NCBI GenBank assembly: GCA_005784505.1
Contig: VCAZ01000153.1
Span: 461,001 to 525,000 of the forward strand
Source of the DNA: Bagarius yarrelli
Taxonomy: Eukaryota; Chordata; Actinopteri; Siluriformes; Sisoridae
DNA length: 64,000 nucleotides
Direction: 5' to 3'
The first letter of the stretch is position 1. Every line of letters starts with the position of its first letter. The notes beneath the pieces are model-generated. The model saw nothing but the letters and a program-made list of their open reading frames with translations. It did no database searches and was not told the origin of the DNA. Positions 1-9,769 of this stretch are shown in pieces. A program made the translations under genes and the position numbers.

Positions 1-44
1 ATTTATTATTACAGTAAAACTGACCAGACAATGTTTTAAAAAGG

Positions 45-351
45 ACACAATGGGGTTTTTTTCAATAATCTATAACGAGTAACGAGGAGATGCTCAAACG
101 ATCAGCTCTTAAACTGAACAAAGCTTCAACTCGGCGCTATTTATACACAACCACATCCATGTCCTTTACCATAATTGGAGTTGTTTTCTCGCTCTTTTCG
201 AGGTGTGATTGTATGTCCAGTAAAAACATTGTTTGCTTCATGATCTGAAATAATAAATATACAGATTGATATTTTGAAACAATATATGTTTGACCTAAAA
301 GCAACACAACCCAACAATAAAAAATGATCACATTTTTGTATCGGGTCGTTC
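45..351 (-). promoter_or_regulatory. Duplicate ART-type promoter (copy A)
   Basis: Almost base-for-base copy of the promoter region at 3124-3430, offset by 3079 bp. It includes the minus-strand TATA box (TATAAATAG, about 137-145) and roughly 180 bp upstream of it. Downstream of the presumed start site (below about 60) the two copies diverge. A functional ART gene lies behind copy B, so copy A probably drives a tandem paralogue whose coding exons lie left of the window. That paralogue is inferred, not seen. Confidence 0.6.
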
Positions 352-424
352 AAATCAACTCGTCAGGGACGATGTAGTAAATAATATAATATTATATATT
401 CAACTTCATTGTGTAAGGTACGTG

Positions 425-650
425 TACAGAGCCAATGAAATGCATTTTTTACATATCCCATCTTAGTAAGTTGGGGGTCAGAGCGCAGGGTCAGTTATGA
501 TACAGCGCCCCTGGAGCAGGAAGGGTTAAGGGTCTTGCTCAAGGACCCAACAGTGGTTGGCTTGCTGGTGGTGGGGCTTGAACCCAGGTGTTTCTGGTCT
601 TCAGATTAACAACTCAGCACCTTAACCATTTGAGCCACCACTGCCCCCAC
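425..650 (-). repeat. tRNA-headed SINE, family B (minus orientation)
   Basis: On the minus strand it starts with a tRNA-like head (GGGGCAGTGGTGGCTCAAAT, then a B-box-like GGGTTCAAGCCCC) and runs into a tail typical of this family (GCTGTATCATAACTGACCC). Related copies lie at 13795-14155, 33645-33860, 55480-55690, 61925-62455 and 62575-62865. Confidence 0.7.
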
Positions 651-766
651 AAAACACAACCACAAACTCAGAACACTCGATATACATTGTTTTTTTATTT
701 ATTTACTTATTATTACAGTAAATCCGACCCGACAATTTTTTATTAATGAACCTCTATTAAAAGACT

Positions 767-772
767 TTTATT
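767..772 (-). terminator. Candidate poly(A) signal of the ART gene
   Basis: AATAAA on the minus strand about 210 bp past the ART stop codon. A second AATAAA lies about 30 bp further downstream. Position is plausible; use is inferred. Confidence 0.4.
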
Positions 773-983
773 ATAAAAAGTGTATTTCAAACTTGTTGGC
801 ACATTTCTAAAATCAGTATTTAGCACTTTCTTGCTACAAAGCGTTACTGGATTACATTCAGACAAAAGCTCAGCCAAAATTGACAATAATAACATTTAAA
901 AAAAAATTTCACTGAGATTAAAATAAGCTGACAACCCGTTAAGTTTCGTATAAAATTGTTCAGGGAGGGCAGCAGTGGCACTA

Positions 984-1664
984 CTACATTGTTTTTTGGT
1001 TTTTTTTAACCAGTTCACATTTCATGTTGCTGAAACTCCCCGTGCTCTGTAGAGTGTACAGGACACTGCAGTTCATATGGTTTTGCGAAACATTTATGAT
1101 CTTGAATTTTTCATAAGGTGGAATTAGCACCTCTTTCTCACCAGAATAAAGAGAAACCTCGGATATGTCCGCACCCAGACATGTCTGAATCTTAAAACAA
1201 GAAATATTGCCAAATTGAACTAAGTCAGGTCGACGTGAGGACGATGCAAACAAGCCAAATCGCATTTCCTTCCCTAAAACATTTTTCTTAAACATATTTT
1301 TGCTTCGGCGCAAAACTTCGACACAATCTTTTACCTGATACTTTTGTATTGCGAGGGTTAGGAAGAAATGAGCAACTTTAAAGTTGAATTTTTTGGTGTA
1401 TGTCTTTCTGTTGGTCCTGACAGCATTATTCAATTCTGCATGAAAATCAACAATTGTGTAAGCCTTTATTAATTTGGTCAAATCATCGTCTTTTGAATAT
1501 CTCTCCCAAACGTCTGCAAACTTTTTATTTTTATTTAACTCATTTTTCAAAATTGTCCTATAAATCGTTTCGTTCGTTTCGCTGACGCAGTCTTTGTATT
1601 GGTCATCAACAGAATTCAGTGCCATGTCCAATGGAAGGACAGATTTGGACGTCATGTGCAGTTT
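984..1664 (-). CDS. ART coding exon 2 (catalytic domain)
   Basis: 226 codons plus TAG stop. The acceptor is a long T tract ending CTCCAG. It holds the whole R-S-ExE core. Confidence 0.9.
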   Translation of the reverse strand, partial: KLHMTSKSVLPLDMALNSVDDQYKDCVSETNETIYRTILKNELNKNKKFADVWERYSKDDDLTKLIKAYTIVDFHAELNNAVRTNRKTYTKKFNFKVAHFFLTLAIQKYQVKDCVEVLRRSKNMFKKNVLGKEMRFGLFASSSRRPDLVQFGNISCFKIQTCLGADISEVSLYSGEKEVLIPPYEKFKIINVSQNHMNCSVLYTLQSTGSFSNMKCELVKKNQKTM

Positions 1665-1829
1665 CTGGAGAAAAAAAAAAAATAGAAAAATCATTCTCAG
1701 AAAACTACAGATGAGAAAATGTCTACCGTAGAACGTGAAGGGGAAACTCACCACTGTGCAGAGGACGGATGAGGCGATAGTGAAGGCAATGGCAATATTG
1801 TTGGTGATGGTGTGAAACGATTGCTTCAT
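984..1829 (-). CDS. NAD:arginine mono-ADP-ribosyltransferase (ecto-ART), two coding exons
   Basis: Spliced product of 252 residues, joining 1829-1752 and 1664-984. Residues 1-26 form a hydrophobic signal-peptide-like segment. The core shows the R-S-ExE signature of arginine-specific ARTs: Arg145 (EVLRR), the serine strand FASSS (165-169) and E202-x-E204 in GEKEVLIPPYE. RFGLFASSS and FKIQTCLGAD are typical of the family. Known enzymes transfer ADP-ribose from NAD to arginines of surface or secreted proteins. Cysteines 52, 140, 182, 188, 225 and 242 suit a disulphide-bonded secreted fold. The C-terminus is polar with no GPI-type hydrophobic tail, so a secreted form is likely. The start was chosen because ATG 1829 lies 7 bases after a good acceptor and opens the signal peptide. 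The 87-bp intron is in frame and stop-free. Activity is inferred from conserved residues. No closer gene name is assigned. Confidence 0.9.
   Translation of the reverse strand: MKQSFHTITNNIAIAFTIASSVLCTVVSFPFTFYGRHFLICSFLRMIFLFFFFLQKLHMTSKSVLPLDMALNSVDDQYKDCVSETNETIYRTILKNELNKNKKFADVWERYSKDDDLTKLIKAYTIVDFHAELNNAVRTNRKTYTKKFNFKVAHFFLTLAIQKYQVKDCVEVLRRSKNMFKKNVLGKEMRFGLFASSSRRPDLVQFGNISCFKIQTCLGADISEVSLYSGEKEVLIPPYEKFKIINVSQNHMNCSVLYTLQSTGSFSNMKCELVKKNQKTM
1752..1829 (-). CDS. ART coding exon 1 (signal peptide)
   Basis: 26 codons, phase 0 end. Donor GTGAGT follows directly. The exon as a whole starts at 1836, after a TTCCAG acceptor, and so carries 7 bases of 5' UTR. It encodes the hydrophobic leader. 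Confidence 0.85.
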
Positions 1830-2214
1830 TGTGAATCTGGAACGAAATAGAAAGTGTTTTTTTATTGATACAAATTTCAAATGTTGTGCATTCGCGTATG
1901 GAGGTTTGGGTGTAGATGCCGAGGTGGAACGATGGGTTATATTTTTATTAAAAAAAAAAATAATAAGATGTAAGGTGTTAAAGGGAAATGTTTTTAGTGA
2001 TGAAAATAGCGATCAGGTCTTAATTTATTAAATGTGGGAATTTTTTTATTGAAAAAATGTATTTTGTCGTGTGTACAAGAATTGTGATCATGTCTAAAAA
2101 AAAATGTGTGTATGTGTGTGTTGTATTTTTAGAATAAAATACTTTAACTTATAACTTTATACTTAAAGTCGTATAAATCATATTGATATTATACTATAAC
2201 ATTGTAATAACAGT

Positions 2215-2580
2215 ATTTAATCTAGCCACAGGGGTCACAAGCCAGTGACGTCGGTGCCAGTCCCAAGCCGGGATAAATAAAGAGGGTTGTGTTAGGAAGG
2301 GCATCCGAGGTAAAACTTTGGCAATTTGGCAAAATCTGTCAGAATTTCATACGGGATCAGTCGAGGCCCGGGTTAACATGGACCGCAGCGAAAATTGGGC
2401 TACTGTTGGTCAAAGGAGGGAGGAGAGGACGTGTAAATAGACAGAAAGAGAGGAGGACATAAAGTTAGTGGATGTGAGTGAATAGGATGTAGAGAATTGG
2501 GTTAGGTGGCGACAGATGATTCGCTGTGGAGACCCCAGAAAAAGGGATTAGTTGAAAGGAGAAGAAGATTGTAATAACAG
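2215..2580 (+). mobile_element. Non-LTR retrotransposon (LINE) fragment
   Basis: Degraded copy sharing its 3' part (GGTGGCGACAGATGATTCGC, then AAAGGAGAAGAAG) with fragments at 4615-4870, 16840-17385 and 43915-44785. Its middle holds the AGGAAGGGCATCCG stretch common in such fish elements. It lies in the first intron of the ART gene. Confidence 0.55.
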
Positions 2581-2734
2581 TAAATTATTATGTAATAACA
2601 GTATATTATGTCTATTAGTTGGCATAAGATTTAAAACTGCACCCAAATGTCATGCCAAAAAAAATGGTGTCCCAGTTTTATGTTAAACCATGTCTCAGTG
2701 GTAGCTTAAACACTTAAGGATCTGGGTTGTTGAT

Positions 2735-2915
2735 CAGGGGATTGGGTTTCGTAGAAAACCGTCTCTGAAAGGGCAAAAGGCAGGAGGGGGACACCCTGGA
2801 AAGGTCAGTACCTGGAGTAAACCCACCCAACTGCAGGGAAAACATGCAAACTCCACACCCCTGCCCGGGAATCGAACCCGGCTTTAGTGGTAACCACTAA
2901 GCCACCATGTCTAAG
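2735..2915 (+). repeat. Dispersed repeat, family D
   Basis: Contains CCGTCTCTGAAAGGG, GGAGGGGGACACCCTGGA and ACATGCAAACTCCACAC, shared with copies at 12895-13045, 15225-15545 and 57985-58230. Class unknown to me. Confidence 0.5.
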
Positions 2916-3082
2916 TATATTTCTAAGAAACTAATGTGTTGAATGTTTTCTGATCTGATAGTATAAAATTAATAATTTTACAATTACAATTATACAATTA
3001 TATCTACATCTATACAATACAATTATATCTAAACAAACTGAGTGTGATAGTATTAACATAACATTTTTGGAGGAATACTCAC

Positions 3083-3193
3083 AGCTCTGATGGTGTTAAG
3101 GCTTCTTCATTAGTACACAGAGGACACCATGGGTTTTTCTTCAATAAGCTATAACGAGTAACGAGGAGATGCTCAAACGATCAGCTCTTAAAC
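3083..3193 (-). other. ART non-coding first exon (5' UTR)
   Basis: Starts about 30 bp downstream of the TATA box and ends at a consensus donor (GAGCT|GTGAGT). No ATG-led ORF runs into the next exon. It carries two very short upstream ORFs: ATG at 3130 (6 codons) and ATG at 3110 (4 codons). The start site is estimated from TATA spacing. Confidence 0.55.
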
Positions 3194-3430
3194 TGAACAA
3201 AGCTTCAACTCGGCGCTATTTATACACAACCACATCCATGTCCTTTACCATAATTGGAGTTGTTTTCTCGCTCTTTTCGAGGTGTGATTGTATGTCCAGT
3301 AAAAACATTGTTTGCTTCATGATCTGAAATAATAAATATACAGATTGATATTTTGAAACAATATATGTTTGACCTAAAAGCAACACAACCCAACAATAAA
3401 AAATGACCAAATATTTGTATCAGGTTGTTC
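3124..3430 (-). promoter_or_regulatory. ART promoter (copy B) with TATA box
   Basis: Minus-strand TATAAATAG at 3224-3216, a good core promoter about 30 bp before the presumed start. This is the second copy of the segment at 45-351, with very few differences up to about 340 bp. Confidence 0.65.
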
Positions 3431-3607
3431 GAACCTACAGCACATAAAATCTCAATAAAATACATTTAAGTTTGTGGTACTAAAGTGACAAAATGTAAAG
3501 GAACTGTACTGTATTATATGTTGAATTTTTTGGCTTGTGTAGACTTTTTTAAATTTTTTTAATAAAGCATGGACATGAAATATCATTATTATCATCCAGT
3601 TTTCCTT

Positions 3608-3772
3608 TAACTTTTTTTCCACTCCAAGGAAACCTGCTTGTACACATTTATGTTAAAATTGATTGTGTTACTGATGTAGTAAAACACAACCACACACTCA
3701 CAATAAAGTAACACAATACATTTTAACATGAATGTGTACAAGCAGGTTTTCTTGGAGTAGAAAAAAGTAATA
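3608..3772. mobile_element. Palindromic MITE-like element
   Basis: Inverted arms of about 65 bp (3611-3677 and 3700-3770) share CTCCAAG and AACCTGCTTGTACACATT, separated by a loop of about 25 bp. Flanking duplications are not clear. Confidence 0.6.
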
Positions 3773-3779
3773 GAAAAAT

Positions 3780-3965
3780 TGGACGTTAGCTGCAAGTCTT
3801 TTGGGGTATGTCTCTACCAGCTTTGCACATCTAGGAGACTGACATTTTTGCCCATTCTTCTTTGCAAAATAGCTCAAGCTCAGCCAAGATTGGATGGGGA
3901 TCTCTTTGGGGTCCTGCTTTTGTAGGTAAAAGGGCCTCACCAGCTGAGTAACGATTTTATCTTCA
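3780..3965 (-). mobile_element. DNA-transposon-type repeat fragment
   Basis: Contains CTTTTGGGGTATGTCTCTAC, TTTGCCCATTCTTCTTTGCA and AGCTCAAGCTCAGCCAAGAT, a string I know as dispersed in fish genomes. No coding capacity. Orientation is a guess. Confidence 0.45.
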
Positions 3966-4189
3966 TATGCCAAGTTTCTAGTCTGAAAGGAGCACAACCC
4001 AGGTCTGAAGTATTGGTTTAGGACATGAACCTGGCCCTAGACTGGAATATGGGCATTACCTGGGACTGGAAAAGGAATTAGGACATGACCTGAAAAGGGT
4101 CTAGGACATGGCCTGTCCACCGCATAGCATAAGGGAATTTCCTTCGACGGAAAAATGTTTAGGATATGAGCCTGAAATACTGTGTGTAC

Positions 4190-4615
4190 ATGGCCTGGAA
4201 CTGAAACAAGACCTCAGAGGTTGTCGTGTAAATCTCAGCAGCGAGCATGGCTTGCATAGGGGTACTTGGGGTATTGCACTGGGGGCTGCTTTTTTAGCGT
4301 CGGTGTTCAGCATGGCTTGCAATAGGGGTCTGCGTGGCAAGCAGCTGAGCTAGAGAGAGCTTGCCACATCGTTCATATATTTAGAGGATACAGAACTTGG
4401 GTCTAAGGCTAATGGGTCTAAGCTACATGGCCTGGGACTGGAACAAGACCTGGGAGACTGCTGTGCAAACCTCAGCAGCGAGCATGGCTTGCAGTAGTAT
4501 CTAGGAGGTCACTATTTTAGCTTCAGTGTTTAGCCTGGGTAGCAATAGGGATCTGGGTGGCAAGCAGCACAGCTAGAGAGAGAACATTGTTCAGATGTCC
4601 AGAAGATACAGATGG
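4190..4615 (+). repeat. Diverged tandem duplication, about 240-bp period
   Basis: 4190-4390 and 4428-4615 are two copies sharing CATGGCCTGG, CAGCAGCGAGCATGGCTTGC and GGCAAGCAGC, with several indels. No protein is supported. Confidence 0.6.
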
Positions 4616-4870
4616 TCTAAGGATAATGGCTTTAAGCTCCTTCAACACAAGAATTTTGGAATAATATTTAGAACCCTGGATGTTAGAAATGAAGCTACCA
4701 GGCAGAAGTTAAAGAGGAGGACCAAAGAGGAGGTATATGGATGTGATAATGGAGGACATGAAGTTAGTGTGTGTGAGTGAAGAGGATGGAGAGAATAGGG
4801 GTAGGTGGAGACAGATGGTTTGCTGTGGCGACCCCTAAAAGGGAACAGCCGAAAGGAGAAGAAGAAAAAG
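4615..4870 (+). mobile_element. LINE 3' end
   Basis: Encodes the degraded C-terminal motif of a non-LTR reverse transcriptase (KEEVYGCDNGGHEVSVCE, then RW..MVCCGDP after a frame change) and ends AGCCGAAAGGAGAAGAAG. Confidence 0.55.
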
Positions 4871-5189
4871 AAGATTTAAAACACTGTTTGACCTTTAAAC
4901 TTTTACATTTATCATTAGGGTTATGTACAGCCAAAGTCTCCTTTTTTTGTGTGTCACATTTAACTGAATTCTTGCTAGACAATTGACGAGACTTTATCAG
5001 TTGCTCCGGCTACACGGATAACACATTATATTTTTTATTTTTATATTTATTTGCGTATTAAGGCATCTCACATCTTCTGTCTCAAAGAATTTCCCTGTCT
5101 TTCATTATCTAAAACACACACTTCCTAAATAAGTGCAGAATGTGCTCACATTCACAGGAATAACAGTGTGTGTGTGTGTGTTCTCATCT

Positions 5190-5261
5190 GGCTCGTTGGT
5201 CTTGGGGTATGATTTTCGCTTTGGGTGCAAGAGGTCCAGGGTTCAAATCCCAGGTGAGCCC
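5190..5261 (+). tRNA. tRNA-Pro (TGG)-like gene, probably a decayed copy
   Basis: 72 bases fold as a proline tRNA. The acceptor GGCTCGT pairs with GTGAGCC through two wobbles. The anticodon loop TTTGGGT puts TGG at 5222-5224. The A box (TGGTCTTGGGG) and B box (GGTTCAAATCC) are intact. One C-A mismatch in the anticodon stem and one A-A mismatch in the T stem suggest a pseudogene or tRNA-derived relic. No T-run terminator follows closely. Confidence 0.6.
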
Positions 5262-5317
5262 ATCAACTATTGAACTCTCCAGAGAGAATGGAATCCCATG
5301 GATGTGAATGATTTGTG

Positions 5318-5475
5318 GGGAAGTGGTGGCTCATGGTTAAGGTGTTGGACTGCCAACCTGAAGGTTGTGGGTTTAAATCCCAGCTTCACCAACCCCTAAT
5401 TGCTTAGTTGTATAAATGAGATAATATAAGTCACTCTGGATAAGGACGTGTGCCAAATGCTGTAGATGTAAAAAT
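5318..5475 (+). repeat. SINE family A
   Basis: tRNA-like head (GTGGCTCATGGTTAAGGTGT, A-box-like; GTGGGTTTAAATCCCAGC, B-box-like) and the shared tail CTCTGGATAAGGACGTGTGC. This is the commonest repeat in the window, with about 27 copies in both orientations. Confidence 0.75.
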
Positions 5476-5864
5476 GTGTGTGAGTGTAAAAACTTTGTTT
5501 TATTTTTAATGAAACTTTTATAAAACAACTAGTCAATCTAAACTTTTTTCTGGACAGGACCATGTCTGTGTTTTATGAAACAGTTGCCACGTTTGCAGTG
5601 TCTCTGTCACAGGAAATAACACTTAATACTGGTGTTTGGTGGGGCATGTAAGTTGTGAAAAACACTGTGTGAATATATTGGTATCAAAAATGCCTGACAA
5701 AGCAGATACACCTCAACTGCCCGAGGGGAAAATTATTCCTGTCCTTCTTTCTGATCTTTGGTTATATAAAGCAATAACACAATACTAATATAATACAAAC
5801 CATTATAACAGAAATAATTCTTAAATATTAAACAATAAAAAGACATTAAACAAAGATCATGGGT

Positions 5865-5945
5865 TTAATTCACAGGATCACCATACTGCCACTGTTGGGC
5901 CCCTGAGCAGAGCCCTTAACCCTCAACGTCTTCCAAATGGCTTCC
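5865..5945 (+). repeat. SINE family A fragment
   Basis: Middle part only: CCACTGTTGGGCCCCTGAGC followed by a CCCTTAACCCTCAA string. Confidence 0.5.
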
Positions 5946-6054
5946 TAAAATTAATAATAAAAATAAACTATGCAGAAGAAGTAAAAATATAGAACATATA
6001 TATACATCTTTACGTTCAAGTGTACAATAGTGACTTATGTGCAAAAGAACACAT

Positions 6055-6946
6055 CAGTGGTGGGCCGTCAGGGTCAGTTTGTCCCCTTTCTGCTGTCCTA
6101 AACACTATTAGAATCACTGACCTACATTTACAAATATAAATTCTAATATTAGTTCCATTAAATTGTATTAATTTATTCCCAACAGTTTATTCTCTTCATT
6201 TCGTAGTGTTTCTCTTGCTGCACTGTTTCCAGTACATGTGGATGTTAGATTTTTTGTCCAATCAGATTTCAAATTCGCCTCACTGGGCCTGTTGCTGACT
6301 CACAGTAATGTTAGCATTTTTCCGTCCTCTGATTGGTTGATCAAAGCAAAACTGTTAAAGCCAAGTTCGACTAGCGAAACTCGTCCGTACAGTTTAATTA
6401 GAATTTTAACGCCCAGACTGGCTGACGGAGGAGGAGAAATTAACTTGGTCTCAGACATACTTAAAAATACGTTTTCAAGGCGGACTTTTCCAGAAAAGTT
6501 GTAGATGGTCAGGAGAGTTCGGTACCCTGAAGATAACTAGATTGTCTCAGCAGGGGAAGGAGTTTATTCCCCACTTCCAGACCAGCGCCATCGACCGGTA
6601 ACACTGACTTACAGCCTTTAAATGTCTGATATATTTTATTGATATCTGTAATGTTTTTGTGATGTTATATCAATATTAAGATAAATATTGAACTGCTCCA
6701 GATGTTGTAGGTGGTACAGTTGTGGTTGTAGTGTAGAGGTTTGGAGTTGTGTGTTAACGGGTTTCTTGCTTTAATAAAAATGCTCTTCACCCTCAATATG
6801 TGAAATGTCTCTCTGTCTGTAATTCCACGCCATGTTATATTGTGTGTTTGTTTAGTATTGATGGTTTTTATAATTGCAACGTGATAGTGGTGGAATTATA
6901 GGTGCAGCAATCCACACTAAAGGCCCAGCTACCAAATGCACCGCCC
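6055..6946 (+). mobile_element. Non-autonomous hAT-like DNA element, copy 1
   Basis: Begins CAGTGGTGGGC and ends with the inverse GCCCACCACCACT. No transposase. Internal sequence matches 11572-12125, 13300-13460 and 22143-22715 (reverse). The hAT assignment rests on the CAGTGG..GGGC ends. I could not find an 8-bp target duplication. Confidence 0.55.
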
Positions 6947-7269
6947 ACCACCACTCTATAGTAACATGCAAATTAAATGCGAATTTACATGCATAATTAC
7001 AGCATCGATAACATTATCAATGTGCACATTGAGATGCAGCTACTTAATACTAAAAGCAGCAGTAAGATTAACAAACATGCAAAATGAGAGGATGCAGTTT
7101 ACTCCAGCTAACGGTACACAGAGGAATAAACGGTGGCTGGTAAGTTTATCTCTTTTTCCCCATGTCCACTGTGTTGAGGGTGAGGTTGGTGTCTTCACAC
7201 TATGTCACAAGACTGAACATCTCCTACCTGTAGGCCGCACCAGTAATCCGTCCTATCGCTTCGGTCCCA

Positions 7270-7445
7270 TCAGCTGGCTTCCGGATGATGCTGTCCTTGC
7301 GGTAGGCGAGACAGTCATGTGTGATCAGCAGTGTAAAGGATGGGACTGAGAGCACACCCCTGAGGTCCTATTTCCAATCCTAAGAGACTTATCTGCCAGT
7401 CAAGAACTCTAGGAACCAGAGTTTGGGATGTAGTCCAAGTGAAAA
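7270..7445 (-). pseudogene. LINE reverse transcriptase remnant
   Basis: The minus strand encodes GPQGCALSPILYTADHT, matching the non-LTR RT motif G.PQGC.LSPLLY..., followed by a frameshifted remnant of the THDC...FADDT region with its catalytic aspartates degraded. A dead fragment. Confidence 0.6.
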
Positions 7446-7619
7446 CAGTTTGTGGGTGAGTTTGTAGTGTGTGGAAGGTGGAAGTGTAGTAGATAGAAAG
7501 CATCCGGATGCAAGTGTCCTTCTATATGAGAAAAGGAAATATGGAGGGCAACAGAAACGTGGACCTGTTGGGGGAGGGAATGAGTATGAGTATGTCCGAG
7601 TTTAATTAATATCTATTCA

Positions 7620-8150
7620 ACTGAATATCTGGTTCTCTTTTTAGTTATGCTATGCTAGTTATGTCCTAGTTAGTCTTGCCGGTGTCCATGCTTGCAGTCT
7701 ACATTGAATACACAATCACTCCATACACTGTAATTACAATGTTACTTAACCGTTTTCTTTCTTTTTTTGTCTTCCTTTCTTCCTTCCCTCTTTCTCTCTC
7801 TCTCACTGTCAGACCCGCCTCCAGTTGATGATGATTACATCACCAGGGTGACCAAGGACGTTCCACTCTGCCATAAAGACGTTTCAGCTGTTCTTTAAGG
7901 ACACACAGTGTAACTACATAATTCCTGCTACCTGTTTTTCGCCCAATATGAGCATGGGTTCTCTGTTAGGTCTGGTTCCTCTCAAGGTTCCTTCCTATTC
8001 CGTCTCAGGGAGTTTTTCTTTGCCACCCCGCCCCCTTGCTCATCAGGGACAAACTGATTTCTGATTCATTTGCATCTTATAACGGCAATGACCATTGTAA
8101 AAAGCGCCATACAAATAAAATTGAATTGAATTGAATTAAATATCTGAGTC
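7620..8150 (+). repeat. Dispersed repeat with (GAATT)n tail
   Basis: Contains CTCTCAAGGTTCCTTCCT, AGCGCCATACAAATAAAATT and a GAATT tail, a 3' end widespread in fish repeats. 8160-8220 looks like a further degraded piece. Confidence 0.5.
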
Positions 8151-8474
8151 CACAATTAAGCAAGCCAAGAGGCGACAGTGGCAAGAAACCAGAACTCCAT
8201 CGGGGGCAAAGAAATCAATTCAGTACTACCTTTATAGTAAAAAATTACATGATCATTTGGATCATCATTGGACAGAGTTATTGACTTGTTTGTTTGGGTG
8301 TGTGAGGAGTTTTAGGTATGTGGCCTTCAATAGAAGCTTTCACTTAAACCAATCAACCAATCAGCAACGTCAGAGGAACATGAACAGTCCAGCATACACT
8401 GACGGGGCTGCACTGTGTGACATCGTGGTGCAGAAAGTTTACAAAGTGTGAAAGAACTATCAAATAACACGTAT

Positions 8475-8530
8475 GTGTGGGTGGGTGGGTGGTTGTGAGT
8501 GTGTGTGTGTGTGTGTGTGTGTTTGTGTTT
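8475..8530 (+). repeat. (GTGG)n/(GT)n microsatellite
   Basis: Simple repeat, no gene. Confidence 0.9.
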
Positions 8531-8681
8531 CTTTGTCACACTACAAGCACCACTGAAGAAGTGAATTTAATGTGTAATTAGTGTAAAAAGAAATTCATTT
8601 TTTTCTCTATTAACTCAATTACTGAATAAATAAATACTTCTACTACTGACTATAATACTATATTAAGTAGTGCAGTGGTGG

Positions 8682-8800
8682 GGGAGTGGTGGCTTAGCAG
8701 TTAAAGTGTTGTACTGATACCAGAAAGACTGGGGTTCGATTCCCAGCACCAACAAGCCACCACTGGTATAAGGATGTCTACCAAATGCTGTAAATATAAA
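8682..8800 (+). repeat. SINE family A
   Basis: Head GTGGCTTAGCAGTTAAAGTG, B box GGGTTCGATTCCCAGC, tail TACCAAATGCTGTAAATA. Internally deleted. Confidence 0.7.
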
Positions 8801-8811
8801 ATAATGTGTGT

Positions 8812-8993
8812 CCATCCATCATTTCTTTTTGTCTATCTATCTATCCCTCCATCATTCCTATCTATCTATTTATCTATTCATCTGTCTATCTTTTTATCCA
8901 TCCATCCATCATTCCTGTCTATCTATCCATTCATCCATCATTTCTATCTATCTATCTGTCCATCCATCATTCCTATCTGTCCATCCATCATTC

Positions 8994-9066
<73 letters not shown>
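8812..9066 (+). repeat. (ATCT)n and (CATC)n tetranucleotide tract
   Basis: Mixed CCAT/ATCT repeats ending in a pure (CTAT)n run from about 8994. Open reading frames across it are repeat artefacts. Confidence 0.95.
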
Positions 9067-9614
9067 AACTAGTTCTACGTTTTTTTATGTTTACTTTAGA
9101 CTAAGATTATAACATTGCCTGAATTTGTGTTTATTAGTCCAGTCATTATTCCAGTCTGCACTTTAAAATAATCCTTTGACAATTTAAAAACACATTTGTG
9201 TTTTATATTAACTTATTATAATATGTATTCGGAACCAAACCCAATCAATAATATTAGTACAACAATATTTTTGCTATTCTATCAATTAATTAGTTGAATT
9301 TTACAGAGTATTTATCTCTTCAACCCCAACTGTCCACCTGGGATATCTGTCTGCCCACCCTTCTACAGTTGGCAAGAACCAGCCTGCTCAAAAGTCCAGA
9401 AAGATAAAGCAGATAATCTAACAGTACATGTAAAATGGTGTGAAATATATTTACTATTTATTAATTTATATAAAATTTAGTACGAGTCTGTTAGAATGAT
9501 TTTCTGGGCAGCTTTGTTAGCTTTGTTAGCTTGTTTGTTAATAGGACGTTTTGGGGTTTTTTAAAGGCAATATTCAGTCGGTCCAGTAGGGGTCACTTTA
9601 ACCCCAAAAATAAT

Positions 9615-9690
9615 TATTAAGATATAATTAACTATTTGAATGTTTAGCAATTATACACTTTTGTAACGAAGACACATTTACTCATTTATC

Positions 9691-9769
<79 letters not shown>

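Noticed and set aside
6238..7349. Frames of 88 and 137 codons
   Set aside because: Lie in a hAT-like element and its flank; no known domain, no splice or promoter support.
8774..9112. Frames of LSIYLSIY repeats
   Set aside because: Read-through of (ATCT)n.
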